A stretch of DNA of 64,000 nt from the NCBI GenBank assembly GCA_963965975.1, contig OZ014420.1, forward strand, positions 3,374,001-3,438,000, written 5' to 3'. Shown piece after piece: positions 32,209 to 44,722 of the stretch; the stretch's first letter is position 1, and every line of letters begins with the position of its first letter. Source of the stretch: Xestospongia bergquistia (lineage: Eukaryota > Porifera > Demospongiae > Haplosclerida > Petrosiidae). Both the position numbers and the translations under genes were made by a program. The notes under the pieces were generated by a model. The model was not told the DNA's origin and ran no database searches. It saw nothing but the letters and a program-made list of their open reading frames with translations.

Positions 32209-35106
32209 TTATTCAATGTGACCTTCAGCCATTTGGAGGTCAATAGGTACCTCCACATCCTCAGAAGCTGGATGCTTTCGTGATGATCTAAACCCCCTGA
32301 TGGACATGATGGATGCTCTTAGGAGAGCAAAACTTAAGCGGCAGCGAATCCAATTCACTGTTTTACTATATGGAACATCTCTCTTGTCACTGATCATAGA
32401 TGCAAGCCTCTTGTAGAACGTTGTTGCAGCCTTGCCCATTGCACCTGTTGTTGACATCACAAGTGGTGTGAATGTAGCATGTTCAACTTCCAGTATACGT
32501 TGCTCGTATTGTCTTTTCTTTTCTTGTTCATGTCTTCTATACACAGATGCTAAAGGACCACGTCGATTTGATTGGGCGCTAGGGTTGAACACCCTCACAT
32601 CTAAAAATGCCTTCTCAAATCTGCCTCCCCAGAAACCATACATAGAAATATCCAAACGAGCACCATCATCAATAATTGCAGAGCGATGTGACAAAGTCTC
32701 ACCTGAGAGCGGTTGCAGGTGAGGTTCTATTGTAACACCATGACAGACCTCAGACAATAATGAGGCTGTGATGTCTCTTACTTCGTTATGTCTCACTGCA
32801 GGAAAACCCCCAGTTTTGCAAGTTAGGGCATGTTCAATACTAAATGGCTGGCTGCAGCTGCAGTGAGAGGGTGGATTCTGAAGTGTCCAGTCATATCGAA
32901 GAGAGAGGGCATCCCTGAATGCAGATTTATGTAAAGCAAAACCACGATCATCAATGGGCAATGCTGTCAGCCATGTTGAGGCTCCTTTTTCTTGCGAAAG
33001 CTCCATAGAACGTTGTAACGGAGTTGGAAGTTGGTTTTGAAGATTCCTGGCATTCTCTTTCTGCCTAGATCGTTTGTTAGAGCAAATTCTGGCTTTAATA
33101 TCTTGTTGAACAGCCTGGCAGTCAGCAAGCTGGTGGTCTTGATGAAGGATTCGTTCAGTAAGAGGAGCACAAATGAGTTGTGAAGTGTCGTGTTGTTCTT
33201 CAGCAATAGCAACAGGATTCATCAAGCCTAAACCCCCTAGACTTGCAGGAAGTGCCAGCAATTCCCGGACTAACTTGCCTGGGGGAGACTGCCCTGTGAG
33301 AGCTGGAATAAAATGTGTTTGAATTGTTGTCTCAAGTGGCTGGAGAAGGTCAGAGGATGAGAGTGCTTTCCAATTAGAAACTCGAATAAGGTGATTCCAC
33401 TTTGAAGAGAAGCCATGAGTAAAGGCAGCATAGGCTGCATGCGGTTGTGTTGCTGCAATCTTGCTGAGTTTTTCCAGTTCCTTCACCCATCCATCAACCT
33501 TTCTCTCAACATATTGCTGTAAGAAGGAAACAATGCCCATTGCTCCACCAAGATAACGTTCTCCTTCTGTTGATACAGTTATTCCTGTGCCCTCAAATAT
33601 CTCTCTGGCTGCTTCAATGTGTTGTGATTTGGCCAGAACATGTGTTTTAGAACTATTTGGGAAGTACCCATATAGAGGACCAATCTCTCTTAACCTGTCC
33701 CACCATCTTCTGAGTCTTTCTAAGTTTGAACAAGCAGCAGAGTCATCAGCATACCAAACTTGCTTGGCAATGCCATCTAATCTGCATATTAATGGTTGAG
33801 TGCCAATTGCGTACATTGCCATTGCAAGTGGATCACCTTGACTTGTACCCTCTTTTGATAGTATACACTGTCCACCAACAAACAGCCAGGAATTGCTACG
33901 GTAAGTATTAACTAGGATATGTGACATAGCAGGACAAATAGTTCCACAATTAAAAAGAGTGACCTGCCTGTTCAGCCGATTGAATGCATTTGTGGCATCA
34001 ACTAGGATCATCGCTTCTGTATCATCTTGAGCAAACATGCATTCCATCGCATGAACAGCTGCTTCACATCCTGCATCTTGCCCTGCACACAATTGAATAG
34101 AGCCAACAGCCTCCAAGAGATCATGCTTCACAGTTCTCATAACAGTTTTCCCTATAATCCTGCGGACAACTTCTCCTATCCCTACTTGTCGCACCCCTGG
34201 GCATTTGTCCAATGGAACCAGGCGACAGGACGTATAGGCCATCAAGCTTAGCGGATCAACGTAAGTAGTACAAATCCTTCTAGCGACACCTGCCAGAGCT
34301 GAACATATATCATTAGATTTTTGACCAAATGCAGTACAAATCCGCCTCCAGCTCAGTGCGTCCATCCCAGAAGGTCCTGCAGAACCTTCAGTATGAAGGG
34401 CAGAATTTCGAATGACATCAGCAGTGATACTGTCAAAGAGGATAGGATGAAAGTCAGTATTATTCAAGCTCTCATTCAGAATAGCATCAACATGTGCAGG
34501 TTCAGAGTCAGGATGTTTATCTTCAAGAACATCTCTAACTGTCCTGCCTGATCCATCACTGACAACTCTGTCAAGACTCAAAGGACCAGATCTATTTTCT
34601 CTACTTAGCAACTGTAAAGCAGCTCTGACTCTGCCCTCCATCATCAGTTTAGAAAACTTGCGTGTTATTGCGACATCATCCTTGACATCCATTCTTAAAC
34701 CATTTAGAGACCTCTGAATTGCTCTTCCTTCCTGGAGGAGCTCAACTATGTCTCCTTTTTCCCATAATGTCAGTCTGCGTTTGAGACAAGATATGTGATC
34801 ACAAGCTTTGGACTTAGCATGCGGCTTTTGGAGCATCAATGTTGGTAAAGTCATTGCGGCCTTCATGGCAAAAGCTTCAAATGCTGATCCTGTTGCAAAA
34901 GCCTCAAAAAGACGAGCTAGTTCAGCAACAAAGTGTTTACCACTGGCCCCAGATGGAACCTTAAAGAAATTTGGTTTCCAATGAACTATCTGACTGTAAG
35001 CATCATCAATTTCAGAATCCTTTTGCAAGGTTTGCTGCTCCAATTGCTTCTTGGATGATAGTGTCCTTTCCTTGGAGAGACTTAGACAAAGTCTCTGAGG
35101 CTCCAA
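32209..35106 (-). CDS. Reverse transcriptase with C-terminal RLE-like nuclease
   Basis: A 965-codon frame without breaks. Family-like sequence begins about residue 40 (VHWKPNFFKVPSG); residues 1-39 overlap hAT sequence in another frame, so the true start may be later. RT palm motifs are ILVDATNAFNRLNR (Asp370), SQGDPLAMAMY (423-432) and WYADDS (catalytic Asp454-455). A Cys/His knuckle (Cys749, Cys751, His759, Cys763) precedes GGFPAVRHNEV, EP (794-795), ARLDI (Asp819) and LDVRVF (Asp836), resembling the restriction-like endonuclease layout of R2/NeSL-type non-LTR elements. The enzyme would copy RNA at a nicked target. A dead relative lies at 26351-27470. The exact clade is not established. Confidence 0.85.
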   Translation of the reverse strand: MEPQRLCLSLSKERTLSSKKQLEQQTLQKDSEIDDAYSQIVHWKPNFFKVPSGASGKHFVAELARLFEAFATGSAFEAFAMKAAMTLPTLMLQKPHAKSKACDHISCLKRRLTLWEKGDIVELLQEGRAIQRSLNGLRMDVKDDVAITRKFSKLMMEGRVRAALQLLSRENRSGPLSLDRVVSDGSGRTVRDVLEDKHPDSEPAHVDAILNESLNNTDFHPILFDSITADVIRNSALHTEGSAGPSGMDALSWRRICTAFGQKSNDICSALAGVARRICTTYVDPLSLMAYTSCRLVPLDKCPGVRQVGIGEVVRRIIGKTVMRTVKHDLLEAVGSIQLCAGQDAGCEAAVHAMECMFAQDDTEAMILVDATNAFNRLNRQVTLFNCGTICPAMSHILVNTYRSNSWLFVGGQCILSKEGTSQGDPLAMAMYAIGTQPLICRLDGIAKQVWYADDSAACSNLERLRRWWDRLREIGPLYGYFPNSSKTHVLAKSQHIEAAREIFEGTGITVSTEGERYLGGAMGIVSFLQQYVERKVDGWVKELEKLSKIAATQPHAAYAAFTHGFSSKWNHLIRVSNWKALSSSDLLQPLETTIQTHFIPALTGQSPPGKLVRELLALPASLGGLGLMNPVAIAEEQHDTSQLICAPLTERILHQDHQLADCQAVQQDIKARICSNKRSRQKENARNLQNQLPTPLQRSMELSQEKGASTWLTALPIDDRGFALHKSAFRDALSLRYDWTLQNPPSHCSCSQPFSIEHALTCKTGGFPAVRHNEVRDITASLLSEVCHGVTIEPHLQPLSGETLSHRSAIIDDGARLDISMYGFWGGRFEKAFLDVRVFNPSAQSNRRGPLASVYRRHEQEKKRQYEQRILEVEHATFTPLVMSTTGAMGKAATTFYKRLASMISDKRDVPYSKTVNWIRCRLSFALLRASIMSIRGFRSSRKHPASEDVEVPIDLQMAEGHIE

Positions 35107-36694
35107 ACATAAGGTACCCCAATTTCAGTCCAAACAACATGGAGAAATTTTCCTTACCAGACAGCAGACCTGCAGCTTTCAAGCCATACTCGTCTTTGGT
35201 TGTTTGCTGCACTTCATCAAAGGTTTCCATCAAAACAGGGTAATCTGTGAGAATGGCTCCAATAGCACCAGTTCTAGCTGTCCATCTAGTGGGGCAAAGA
35301 GGCTTGATGTTGACACGCTGAGCGTCAGACTGGCTGAGATTCTGTGAAAGAAGGTGTGCACGCTTTGGAGAAAATGCTATCAGCTTAGCAATTTCTCTAA
35401 CCAAGTCTAGAGCATCTCTTATAAAAGGAAGCTTTCGACCTTCCTCCTGCAGGCACGAATTTAAACAATGAGCCAAGCAATGTACAGAGAGTGCAGCTGG
35501 GTTATCATGCTTTATACGAGTGGCTAGCCCACTGCGCACACCTTGCATCGTAGAGGCACCATTGTATGCCTGGCTCTGCACATATCCAAAGGAAGCGAGC
35601 ATCGAGTGTGAATGTCAGTGATAACATGATGACAAAGTACAAAGTCTCTGCTTTTGTGTTAGGCAGGACATACAAACCAACTGGGTCCTCAGATATTTCA
35701 TAATCATCACTGACCCACCTGATAGAGAGGTTTAGCTACTCATGGTTAGCAACATCTGTTGCCTCATCAGCTATTAAGGCATACCAGGGAGGAGATGACG
35801 ACTTGATGGAGTCAAGAAGTGTGCGCAAAATGGCTAGCCCCATGATTGATATCTGCTCATTGACAATGGCAGGTGAGATGTACTTCTTTTCTCTCAGCCA
35901 AGTTGACATCTCAGAATCATAAGCAGACACCATCACAAGCAACTGATAGAGGTTACCCTCAATTTCCTTATGGCCTCGCACTGCGAGACCTTGTTGAAGG
36001 AGATACCGAAGGCAATAGAGCTGCTTCACCAATGTGTGTCTTCTAGACTGTTGCAATTTTTGTACTTGGGTCTGCAGTTGGGCATTGATCGGTGCTGAAT
36101 GGAGCATTTGCCATTTCATGACAGCCTCGGCATGGGCATTGGAAGCATCATGATGTTTAAACTTCTCCAATGCCTTCCTCCAGTTGTTAAACCCCCTTGT
36201 AGAGAAGGTTGGCTCTGCCTTTGTGCTGAATGAAAGGATGCCTTTGCATTCAGCTAGCCTACAGTAGAAGCAGAATGCTTTCTTGTTGTTAGTGCACAGA
36301 GTAATCCAGCTAAATGCCCCATACCACCTAGCTTGAAAATTTCTTCCCTCGTTAGCCATGCTCAAAAGAGTTTGAGCATTTGTTGGCTGGTAGGCTTTGG
36401 TCTCATCAGCACAACACAATGATTGACAGTCAGACTTTGACCACAACCAGGCAACACCTCACAGACACTTGACTCTATGACTGCCTCTCTGCTCAAGTCA
36501 GCTTCATGCTTTACCAGTTCTTCTTTAGCTGCAGAGTCATCAAATTCATCATCACAAAGTTCCCCACTCACAGGCAATTCCTCCAGCAAAGCACTTGGCT
36601 CAATCTCATCAGTTGCACGCTTCTTGGCAAGAGTTTCAAAAAGATTTTTTTGTCTAAGTCTTTAGCCATTGCTTTTGCAGCTGCTGGTGAATAA
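35012..36694 (-). pseudogene. hAT (TTF/DUF4371-type) transposase, truncated
   Basis: Pieces in order: an acidic N-terminal stretch near 36589-36450; ARWYGAFSWITL, AFCFYCRLAEC (TTF-like zinc finger) and WRKALEKFKHHDASNAH in 36446-35736; then YNGASTMQGVRSGLATRI, ALSVHCLAHCLN, KPLCPTRWTARTGA and NFSMLFGLKLG in 35602-35012. This matches ZMYM1-like hAT proteins with DUF4371. Lesions: a frameshift near 36446, TAG at 35736-35738 where relatives usually have Gln, and a frameshift near 35640. The C-terminal part with the dimerisation domain is missing, because the reverse transcriptase gene begins here in the same orientation. Either the RT element inserted into it or the two were joined by deletion. 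Confidence 0.85.
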
Positions 36695-37501
36695 GCTAAG
36701 GAGTTAACTAAAACTGAGCACTGGCAGCTGAGTCACACCATTTAAAATGTATTTGTAGTTGAATTTTACAAGCATCTTGTAAACCACAGAACATTTACAT
36801 GTATAGGTGTACATTGTTACATTGCAAAGCTGTTAACTTGGTGCTTTGGCAGCGTGAATTCACCTGAAGAATATTTATATTGGGGTGCTCTGCACCCCTC
36901 ACCAAATTATTGGTTGGTGCCTGAGCACCTCCAGCCCCCACCCTCCTACGCCTATAACTGGGCTATGATTACAAAGAGTTGGTGGAAATCTATGCAAATT
37001 ACACTTGTATGTTTTGACACAAATGAGACAATAACAGGATGTACTGGAAATATCAGAGCTAATTATTAATATATATATATATATTATTATCATAATTATA
37101 TTTACCTAGAATTGTAATTATAGCAAACACATATTTCATCATTCCACTTTTTTCTATGCGATTCCCATTGAAAGGAAATGTCAATTTAAAGAGCAAAATT
37201 CTTACTTGAAAAACCCACCAATACATCACATTCAGTGTACAGTTATAAAATAAAGTACCTTTAAACATAACAGTAGTTACAACCATGTAATTATAAAGAT
37301 AAATTACCAGATAGTGTACAAAATGCTGTAGGAGTATTTAGACTGTCAAGAAGACTTACTAAACTGGACAGTTAGACACAACTATTAATACGATTAACAA
37401 AAACATACGGTAATATCAGTGACTACACTAATTTCCATGGAATCACCCAATCTACTATCTATACTTTGACACAATAATATATAGCAATAGGACTACATAA
37501 T
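36695..37501. other. Non-coding, AT-rich
   Basis: No gene recognised. It contains a (TA)n tract near 37069-37083 and a small GGGGTGCTCTGCACCCC palindrome near 36882-36898. Confidence 0.4.
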
Positions 37502-37763
37502 ATGCTTACCAATTTCTTCTGGTCCATAATGAGTGAAGAAGGTGGTCCTTCGATTTTAACCCTACACTGGCCCACGCATGCTCAAACCACGTTTATTCCC
37601 AGGAATAAAATTATAGTCATAGCATTACAGCCTGCTGATATCACTAACACAGCTAGCGATTACTATGCTAGTAATGTCGTCCAGTGTCGGCTGAATCACC
37701 CTATTTTTTGGAATTCCTTCAATCAACCAGCAAACATACGTGTTTTGAATGTACAAAATCAGG
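37502..37763 (+). other. Exon-like open frame, unknown
   Basis: About 87 open codons from ATG to a GTATAA donor-like site at about 37764, with unremarkable amino-acid composition (LHWPTHAQTTFIPR, DITNTASDYYASNVVQCRL). I do not recognise it. Codon-like character and the following exon-like blocks suggest it could be a first exon of the gene described next, but this is weak. Confidence 0.35.
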
Positions 37764-37904
37764 TATAATAATATATTGTAAATTTTAAACTAAAAATTCA
37801 AATTAATACTAGCTTAAGCTGTCACACAGGAGTATGTTTACTGAAGGTATTACTAAACATATATAGCATGTACAGATATAGCTGTGGTACAACAACACTG
37901 CCAT

Positions 37905-38460
37905 TATGATCTCTTGTTCAACTCTATCAAGTAAAAGAGAAAATTACAATAAATATCAGAGCTTATTATTGCAAACAGATACATATGAATCATTTGTACC
38001 TAGTAGATGCCAAGATGCACATGAGTATTACATTAAACTAGTTAATAACTTAGCTGAATTATTTGATACAAGGTAAGAACATGTATCCCATTTTAAAAGG
38101 TTTATTGTTGACTACAGGACAAAGCATGTAGTAGAACATAAATTTTTTAAATAATAAACAGACTAGTTGTGCGCTTGAGTTAAAAATACACGTCAGTAAT
38201 AATGTTAAGAATGGTGCTAACTATTATGTTGAACAGGGTAACAAGAAAATCCATCTTCAGGACTTGATTTTTGATGAGTTAGATAATTCAGACAATACTA
38301 TAGATTACATCTGTGAAGGGTATGCACCTGTAATTCTCTTATTTGACAAGATCAGATAGAGATTTGTCCATAAGTTTAATATAATATAAATTTAGGTGTG
38401 GAAGCTGTGGTAAATCTCTAAGGATTATTGATATAACAAAACATGCCAACTTCACATAAT
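37905..38460 (+). pseudogene. Ubiquitin-specific protease-like exon fragments
   Basis: One block (about 37910-38072) encodes FVPSRCQDAHEYYIKLVNNLAELFD, which resembles the QDAHEF region of USP deubiquitinases; it ends at AAG|GTAAGA. A second (about 38150-38320) encodes KIHLQDLIFDELDNSDNT and then DYICEG, and a third (about 38397-38457) CGSCGKSLRIIDITKH. Together they resemble the zinc-ribbon part of a USP. The Cys box and the terminal His box were not found, so it would be inactive. No stops were seen inside the blocks, but flanks are ragged. Partial gene or relic; moderate doubt about the family. Confidence 0.45.
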
Positions 38461-39299
38461 GAAGAGTTCAACATCATTAGTCAAACATATTGTAACAAAT
38501 AACATTTATGAGATCATTGTTATGTTAAATACAACTGAGTGATAGTTGTTGAAGTACAAACATTAGGTAAGATGTATGTAGTTGTACAATAAAACACATA
38601 ACATCTATATATTAATACTGTATGTTTACTTTATCACATTCAGAAAATAGGCAGTGCCGTTAACAAACTTGTGGGTATAATGCAATATCAGAATAGACAT
38701 TAGTCTTTACTTATATACTCGACAGAAAATGCACTCAATGGATCTATATCAGTGACACTAATGTATGTGCAAATTGTATTTTGTACATATAATCAATTAC
38801 CAGTAACATAGGTTACTCCTGTTAGTACAGTAACAATTATCCCACAAGATCCATTCATGCTTTTCTATCAATTAGATGAAGGTACAAGTATACTTGAATT
38901 TTTTCATATAGAAACTGTAAACTTACAGACAATAAAAACAACACATTGTCTATGTCATCCATTATGTGTATCACTACAATGGACTACCCAACAGATGAGG
39001 TGAATACTATATGTATACTATGTGGTCTGTCTGAACAAAACAATGATTTCATGTTATTCAAACATACATGGACACCATAACAGCAAAGGCATTAGCAACA
39101 GTATGATAAATCTAATTTATTATTCTGTATTATATTTATTGTCAGAATGGAAAAACGTTCATGTATTACGATCTCAGTTTATCAGGAAGTTTAATTACAT
39201 GGATACAAGTCAGCTTGTTACATAGGTCAACCTCACATAACAAGATCTACTATTGTATATTATTAATCATGCTGGAAAATATCAGTTACTATTATTATA

Positions 39300-39545
39300 C
39301 TAGTACTGTACACAAAACAAGTTAATGACTACAACCAGAGACAAGCAGAATATTTTGATTCATACAAAGGATCTGTGCAAAGTTATTTAACAAAATTGAA
39401 GTATTATAGTCCTGACTACAAGAAAATTCTTTCAAATTCAAATCAGGTTATTTCTTGGAACAAAGATACATTGAAGAAAAACATACCAGAACCTAACTGG
39501 GATCAGTGGAAGTACATTCACAGAACAGTGTATAATAAAAATGAG
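39300..39545 (+). other. Exon-like open frame, unknown
   Basis: An open stretch ends at a good donor (AATGAG|GTATGT) and encodes YNQRQAEYFDSYKG, LKYYSPDYKKI and PEPNWDQWKYIHR, with ordinary protein composition. A possible next exon begins after TATAG at 39719 (EHMGLLRKILIEES). I cannot name the protein. It may belong with the USP-like fragments 1 kb upstream on the same strand. Confidence 0.4.
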
Positions 39546-42500
39546 GTATGTATTATGACAGTTTGATCATAGGATCAACCTCTTCCAAACTAATGATGTA
39601 GATTATGATGTGTTTGTCATACAATTTGCTTATTGCGATTGTCTTTGATATGACTTGGAATTTTGATCAGGTTTTATAATTACACAGTGACCATACCTAA
39701 ACTTTCTTTAACTATAGGAACATATGGGACTGTTAAGGAAAATATTAATAGAAGAAAGTTTGTGTAGACAACTGTTGTGAGTCTTCATGATGAATACTTT
39801 GATTCATTTTTAACTATAAATTGCAGAGAATGTAATGTCAGAGCTTCACTACTACAGTTACCAATTTCTTGAGTGGATTTAACTACTAACCTGTCTTTCT
39901 AGAACCTGAAGACGCTAAATGTCTACACAAACCACAAATAAGTAAATCTGGGGGAGGGGCTAAGCCAGCCTTAACATCTAAAACCTCTCTTTCTTTGAAA
40001 AAGAATAAAACAATTAAATCTGATGCCTTCGGCACCAACTTTCTGAAGACGGCAGCATCATTTCACAATAATTGTTGTTTTTTCAAAACAAAACTTTCCT
40101 CCAGTCTGCCTAAAAGCTTCTCTGTCTACATCCTAAAATCAGTTTGGGGTGTTTTTCCTGGAAATGTGTTTTGGATGAGATATGTATTGTTTCTGAATGT
40201 AATTGTCAACACATCATAAGGAATTTACCAAAAGCCCCTATGTCCATTACAAGTACAAGTATTATGTTAATAATAACTATTAGAATATTACATATTAACT
40301 GACTGATATAGGAGCTTTGATTTAATATAAATAAAGTTAAAGAAATGATTTGTCATGGTAGAGGTTTTCTTTAATTAAGGAAAAACAGAATTCTAAACAA
40401 ATTATAATCAAGACAATTTCATGTTTATATATATTACCCTTTTCTTAATCCACAAGACAACATTTAAAAGGACTCCAATAGCAACAAGTACATCAATAAT
40501 GACAATAACAGAATAGAACCACATAGCTGATATAAACAGAATATGTTCAACAATGGGAAGACTTTGTAGCAATTATGAACTAGATTTACATTTGTACCAT
40601 TTAAATTGTAATTTTAAAAAGGACAGACAAAAGCATCCAGTGAAACAGTTATCCAATTGGAAAAGTTAATGAAATATTTAAAAAGCCATTAACATTAGCA
40701 CAATATCAAGGACAGTGGTATAACAAGGAATGTTAGATACCAAGTAAGGTATTCATACACGAACTTGTCAAAAAGATTTTTAATAGAAATTCCTAGCTGG
40801 TTGTTGCATAATACTTAGCCAGACTTTGAGAGTTCTCGCTTTCTAATATATAACAAATGCAAATATTATTGGCTTTTATAAATAGCTAACTAGATAACAA
40901 AAGAACTATCGAATGTATTATTACAAGCAACAGATATTGCATGCATATCATGTAATCATCAGAAATCAAAACATGTAAAGTAATAATATTACTGTTGTTA
41001 TAATCTTCCTAGTCCTATCCATTATTACATTTTTGTATATTCTTGAATCATGGTAACTATGACATTCACTAAACCAACATTAACTTTAAGTCAACTGGTG
41101 TATTGAGTAAATGAAGGATCTTAACGATCTGCTTACAAATCACCTTTGACAAGCAGCCTGTACAACATAGAGTATTGGACTTGTTGATGGCTACATCAAC
41201 TTTAGTTCTAGTGATTTCAATAGTGCCAAACATCTACTCTTATATCATATATATAAGAATCAAAGCACAGTAATGCAGAAGTAATTACTTCAGTGTTTCA
41301 TTGATGCTAAAATCATTGTGTTCATTCTGTTCATCTAACTTACTATGTATGTGGTGTGAACTTAAATGCCACACAAAAGGTCAATTCACCACACAACCTT
41401 CTGTAATTATCACACTGACAAGTTCAGCAAAGGAGTAATATAGCTAAAATTGTACATAAATCTCTTATCTTGAATGAACTTATATCAAGTCTTTGCAAAT
41501 GCAGGATAGATAATTTATTTCACCTACTTTATGGTGACATGTGCAATAATAACTATTAATTAACTTTATATTACCCTCAAAATTTCACGAATCCAAATGG
41601 CCTTTATATATATGTTTCTAGACAGTAATTATAGTTATAGTGTTAATATCATTATTAACCTGTCTGAGAAATAATTGAGATGATAGAAAAGTTATTTACT
41701 AGAAGAGATTGTTCTTGGTACATTTCTGAATGTACCTTAATATAGAAATAACACTTCAAAATATTTAACATAAATTAATCAACTAGTCTCACTTAACTCT
41801 CCGTATGTTTCTCAACACTCTCATCTACAGAGATGTATTAAGAGAGACTAATACTACCAAGAGTGTCAACAATGTCTAACATTTAGCATCAGAACAAGAG
41901 AAGCCATTTGTATGTTAGTTATTTGCATTCTCCTGAATTCTTAGTAACGTTTTTGCATTTCTGTGCTAACACTGACAGTAACTTGTTGACTTTAGCTAAA
42001 ATTTGATGTCATCATTAATTAGCACTAATTGTACTGCTTTGTATTATTTGTATTAGTACCTCTTTGCAAACCTTGAACTTAATAACTTTTGCAATAGTTC
42101 ACTTTTTATCTTCATACACTTTAAAAGTATTTAAATCAGCATCATTGAGCTGTAAATGAACAACAATAATTTTGGACTTCTATGTTAACTAGTGAACGAT
42201 GGTTTCATTTTGTATTGAGATCATCAGAAAAATCTTTTTAACTTTACGTCTTCTATAAACTCTCCAAATAGATATGACATGATAAGTTAACTAGTTAACT
42301 AGTTAATTAGTTTTACTTTGCAACATCAATATCAGCTGACTCAACTATGTTATGAATTGTTAGTACCAGAGTTAGTACCAGAGTACCCAACTTTCCTTGC
42401 ATTATAAATAAACTTCATTTGCACTTTCATCACCTTCAATAGTTTCTCAATAAATTGAATGATTTATCAAAAAATGATATAACACTACCTCTCTTTTTAC

Positions 42501-43719
42501 TTCTTGAAACACACAATTTGTACTGTTTGTTATCAAGTTTATTTAAATGTTTTTTTAAATGTAATTTCATTATATTAAGATATTAACCATTTCTACTATA
42601 TTGCTATATGCTAGGTCAGCAAATTATGTCATTTGTATCCCACTTTTCGCCAGATTGTTTTCATAAAAAAAAAATAATTAATAAAATCAATATAATGATT
42701 CTTGGATCTGTATCTATTGTATGCAAATGGAGTATACATTTAGTTTAGACTTTATGTCACATTCAAATATGGTGCAGGCTACTTACACACTTTGTTAAAA
42801 TTTAGTGGTCCAAAATTTGCCAGCTCAAACATTTTTTTTAGATTTATTCCAAAAAAGGTGCAGTTTTGTTCTTTATTGAACATACTGACTCAACTGCTGC
42901 ACACCCTCTTACTCAATATCCAGGACTTCGTGCTATTACTAGGTAGGACCATCATTAGGCATGATAACTCTTATTTGAGGTAATCCTGGCTGGAGTGTTG
43001 TCCCTTACTTCGAACCATCTATAGATTGAAGATGCAATTAATTAACTGTTGTTATAATAGGTGTTGTTCATGTGCATGACTATTTTATGTCATACGTAAG
43101 GTGAAATCTGTAAATTGCTAGCAATACTTTCAATCACATGATCATACCTGTAGTATAAGTGATAGGGAATACTTGATAGCCATATGAAATGCATCACATG
43201 TGTGTTATATATTTTATACATACACGATTTATTTGTCATTAATGCATAGAGGTGTCTATTATTATTGTATTCAGTCATGTGATAAATATATCAAAACTGT
43301 ATTGTATATTAAAGTTCACAATGAGACAATTGTGATCAAAATCACACCAAGTAAATGTATGAAATTATTGAAATTATGCAGCATAACAATGCTGTGATGA
43401 TGGAGTATTGTCTTTGTTGTGGGGTTGATCCCATGATTATATTAACATGTAATTATTACCTGAGAAACACATGAAGATTTTGTTATCAGTAAATTAACAC
43501 ATGACATTATTATGCTACCACATAAAAACATTGTGGTTTGCTTAAGTACATGTTGACCTAACAGCAGTTTTCCCCAGGAATGTCGAGACAGTTGTATTAT
43601 GTGTGGTAGACCAGACCCTTCCACTCTAACCAAAGGGTCTGGCCTTATGAGACTAATATATAACTACACATAAAATTTGAAGGTTTACATTGAAAATATT
43701 TGTCATATCATAGTTAAGA

Positions 43720-43755
43720 ATAAGTCATTGATTTGACATCATATCAATGACTTAT
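43720..43755. repeat. Perfect 13-bp stem hairpin
   Basis: ATAAGTCATTGAT at 43720-43732 pairs perfectly with 43743-43755 across a 10-base loop. Function unknown; a structure this size can occur by chance in AT-rich DNA. Confidence 0.6.
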
Positions 43756-44173
43756 CAGGCTGGCTATGTTCACGTAAATAGACATAGACATTATTCTATT
43801 AGAAGACTGTGACATTAACAATAAACATATAGCTGCCTAATTTAGATTTACATAGCACGTAGATTTAGCAGATTTTACTATAAACACAATTTTTTGTATA
43901 GCTAATGCACATTGCAAGATTTCATTCTGTAATGTGTATAATAATTGTCCCAAACGATAAATTTTGTACTGTGTTTTAAATGCAAAGTCATCAATGTGTT
44001 TAAACAAGCAAACTTGATGTTTATGAAACACAATTTTCACCATTTTTATTTCATCATGATTAAAAACATAGGTGTTATGCGTGATCCATGCTGTGGTCAG
44101 CCTCAAACAATACACACATTGTGCATATATTTTTGTGTATCTATCTATATTAATATCAGTATCTACTTTTATA

Positions 44174-44222
44174 TCTAGATAGATAGATAGACAGATCGAT
44201 AGGTAGATAGATAGATAGATAT
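44174..44222. repeat. (GATA)n microsatellite
   Basis: About 12 GATA units with interruptions (ACAGATC, AGGTA). Confidence 0.92.
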
Positions 44223-44722
44223 ACACACTATTTTGTTGATTACACTACAATAGGCAAACTAGCACTACAATAGCCAAACTGATTTTGTTATATTATTTGT
44301 TTTGAACAATAACCTGAAGTATGTAATTAAAATATTAAGTAGTTTTTTTATCAGGTGTTAATATAAACAGTCACATGTTTATACTCAGAAGTACTATACT
44401 TCTATAAAAGTAATAATTATGAGTGAAGGCATGTGATCATAGATGAGTTGTCTCAAATGTACTGCTCAAACTTAATTACTGAATAATTAGGTGTACTGCT
44501 CTACATTTTGTAATTTTATGCTGCAAGATATCATAGAAAAATAACTTAGTTAGTAATAGCTATTTTAGAACTTTTAATCTTAAAGTGTAAAAGTTTATGG
44601 AATTGTGATACATTGGTTTTTCCAATAGGATAACAGTCTACTTGAATATGTTAAAAAAAGGAGATTTGTCAGGTGTAATAGACGTTGTTGTTAGAGGAGC
44701 AAATGTAAATACTAGATATGAA

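Larger units (their letters stand above)
39570..44628. other. Five kilobases without recognisable genes
   Basis: AT-rich, with short open frames typical of random sequence. Minor items: a Lys/Ser-rich open stretch at 39995-40219, TAACTAGT repeats near 42286-42312, a perfect hairpin at 43720-43755, and a GATA microsatellite at 44174-44222. I could not identify any conserved protein motif. Confidence 0.5.

Noticed and set aside
32432..35243. Several plus-strand frames of 60-96 codons opposite the reverse transcriptase
   Set aside because: Shadows of the long minus-strand coding frame.
39995..40219. 74-codon Lys/Ser-rich frame that might be a small nuclear protein
   Set aside because: No conserved motif, no supporting splice sites, in a 5 kb region without other coding signal.
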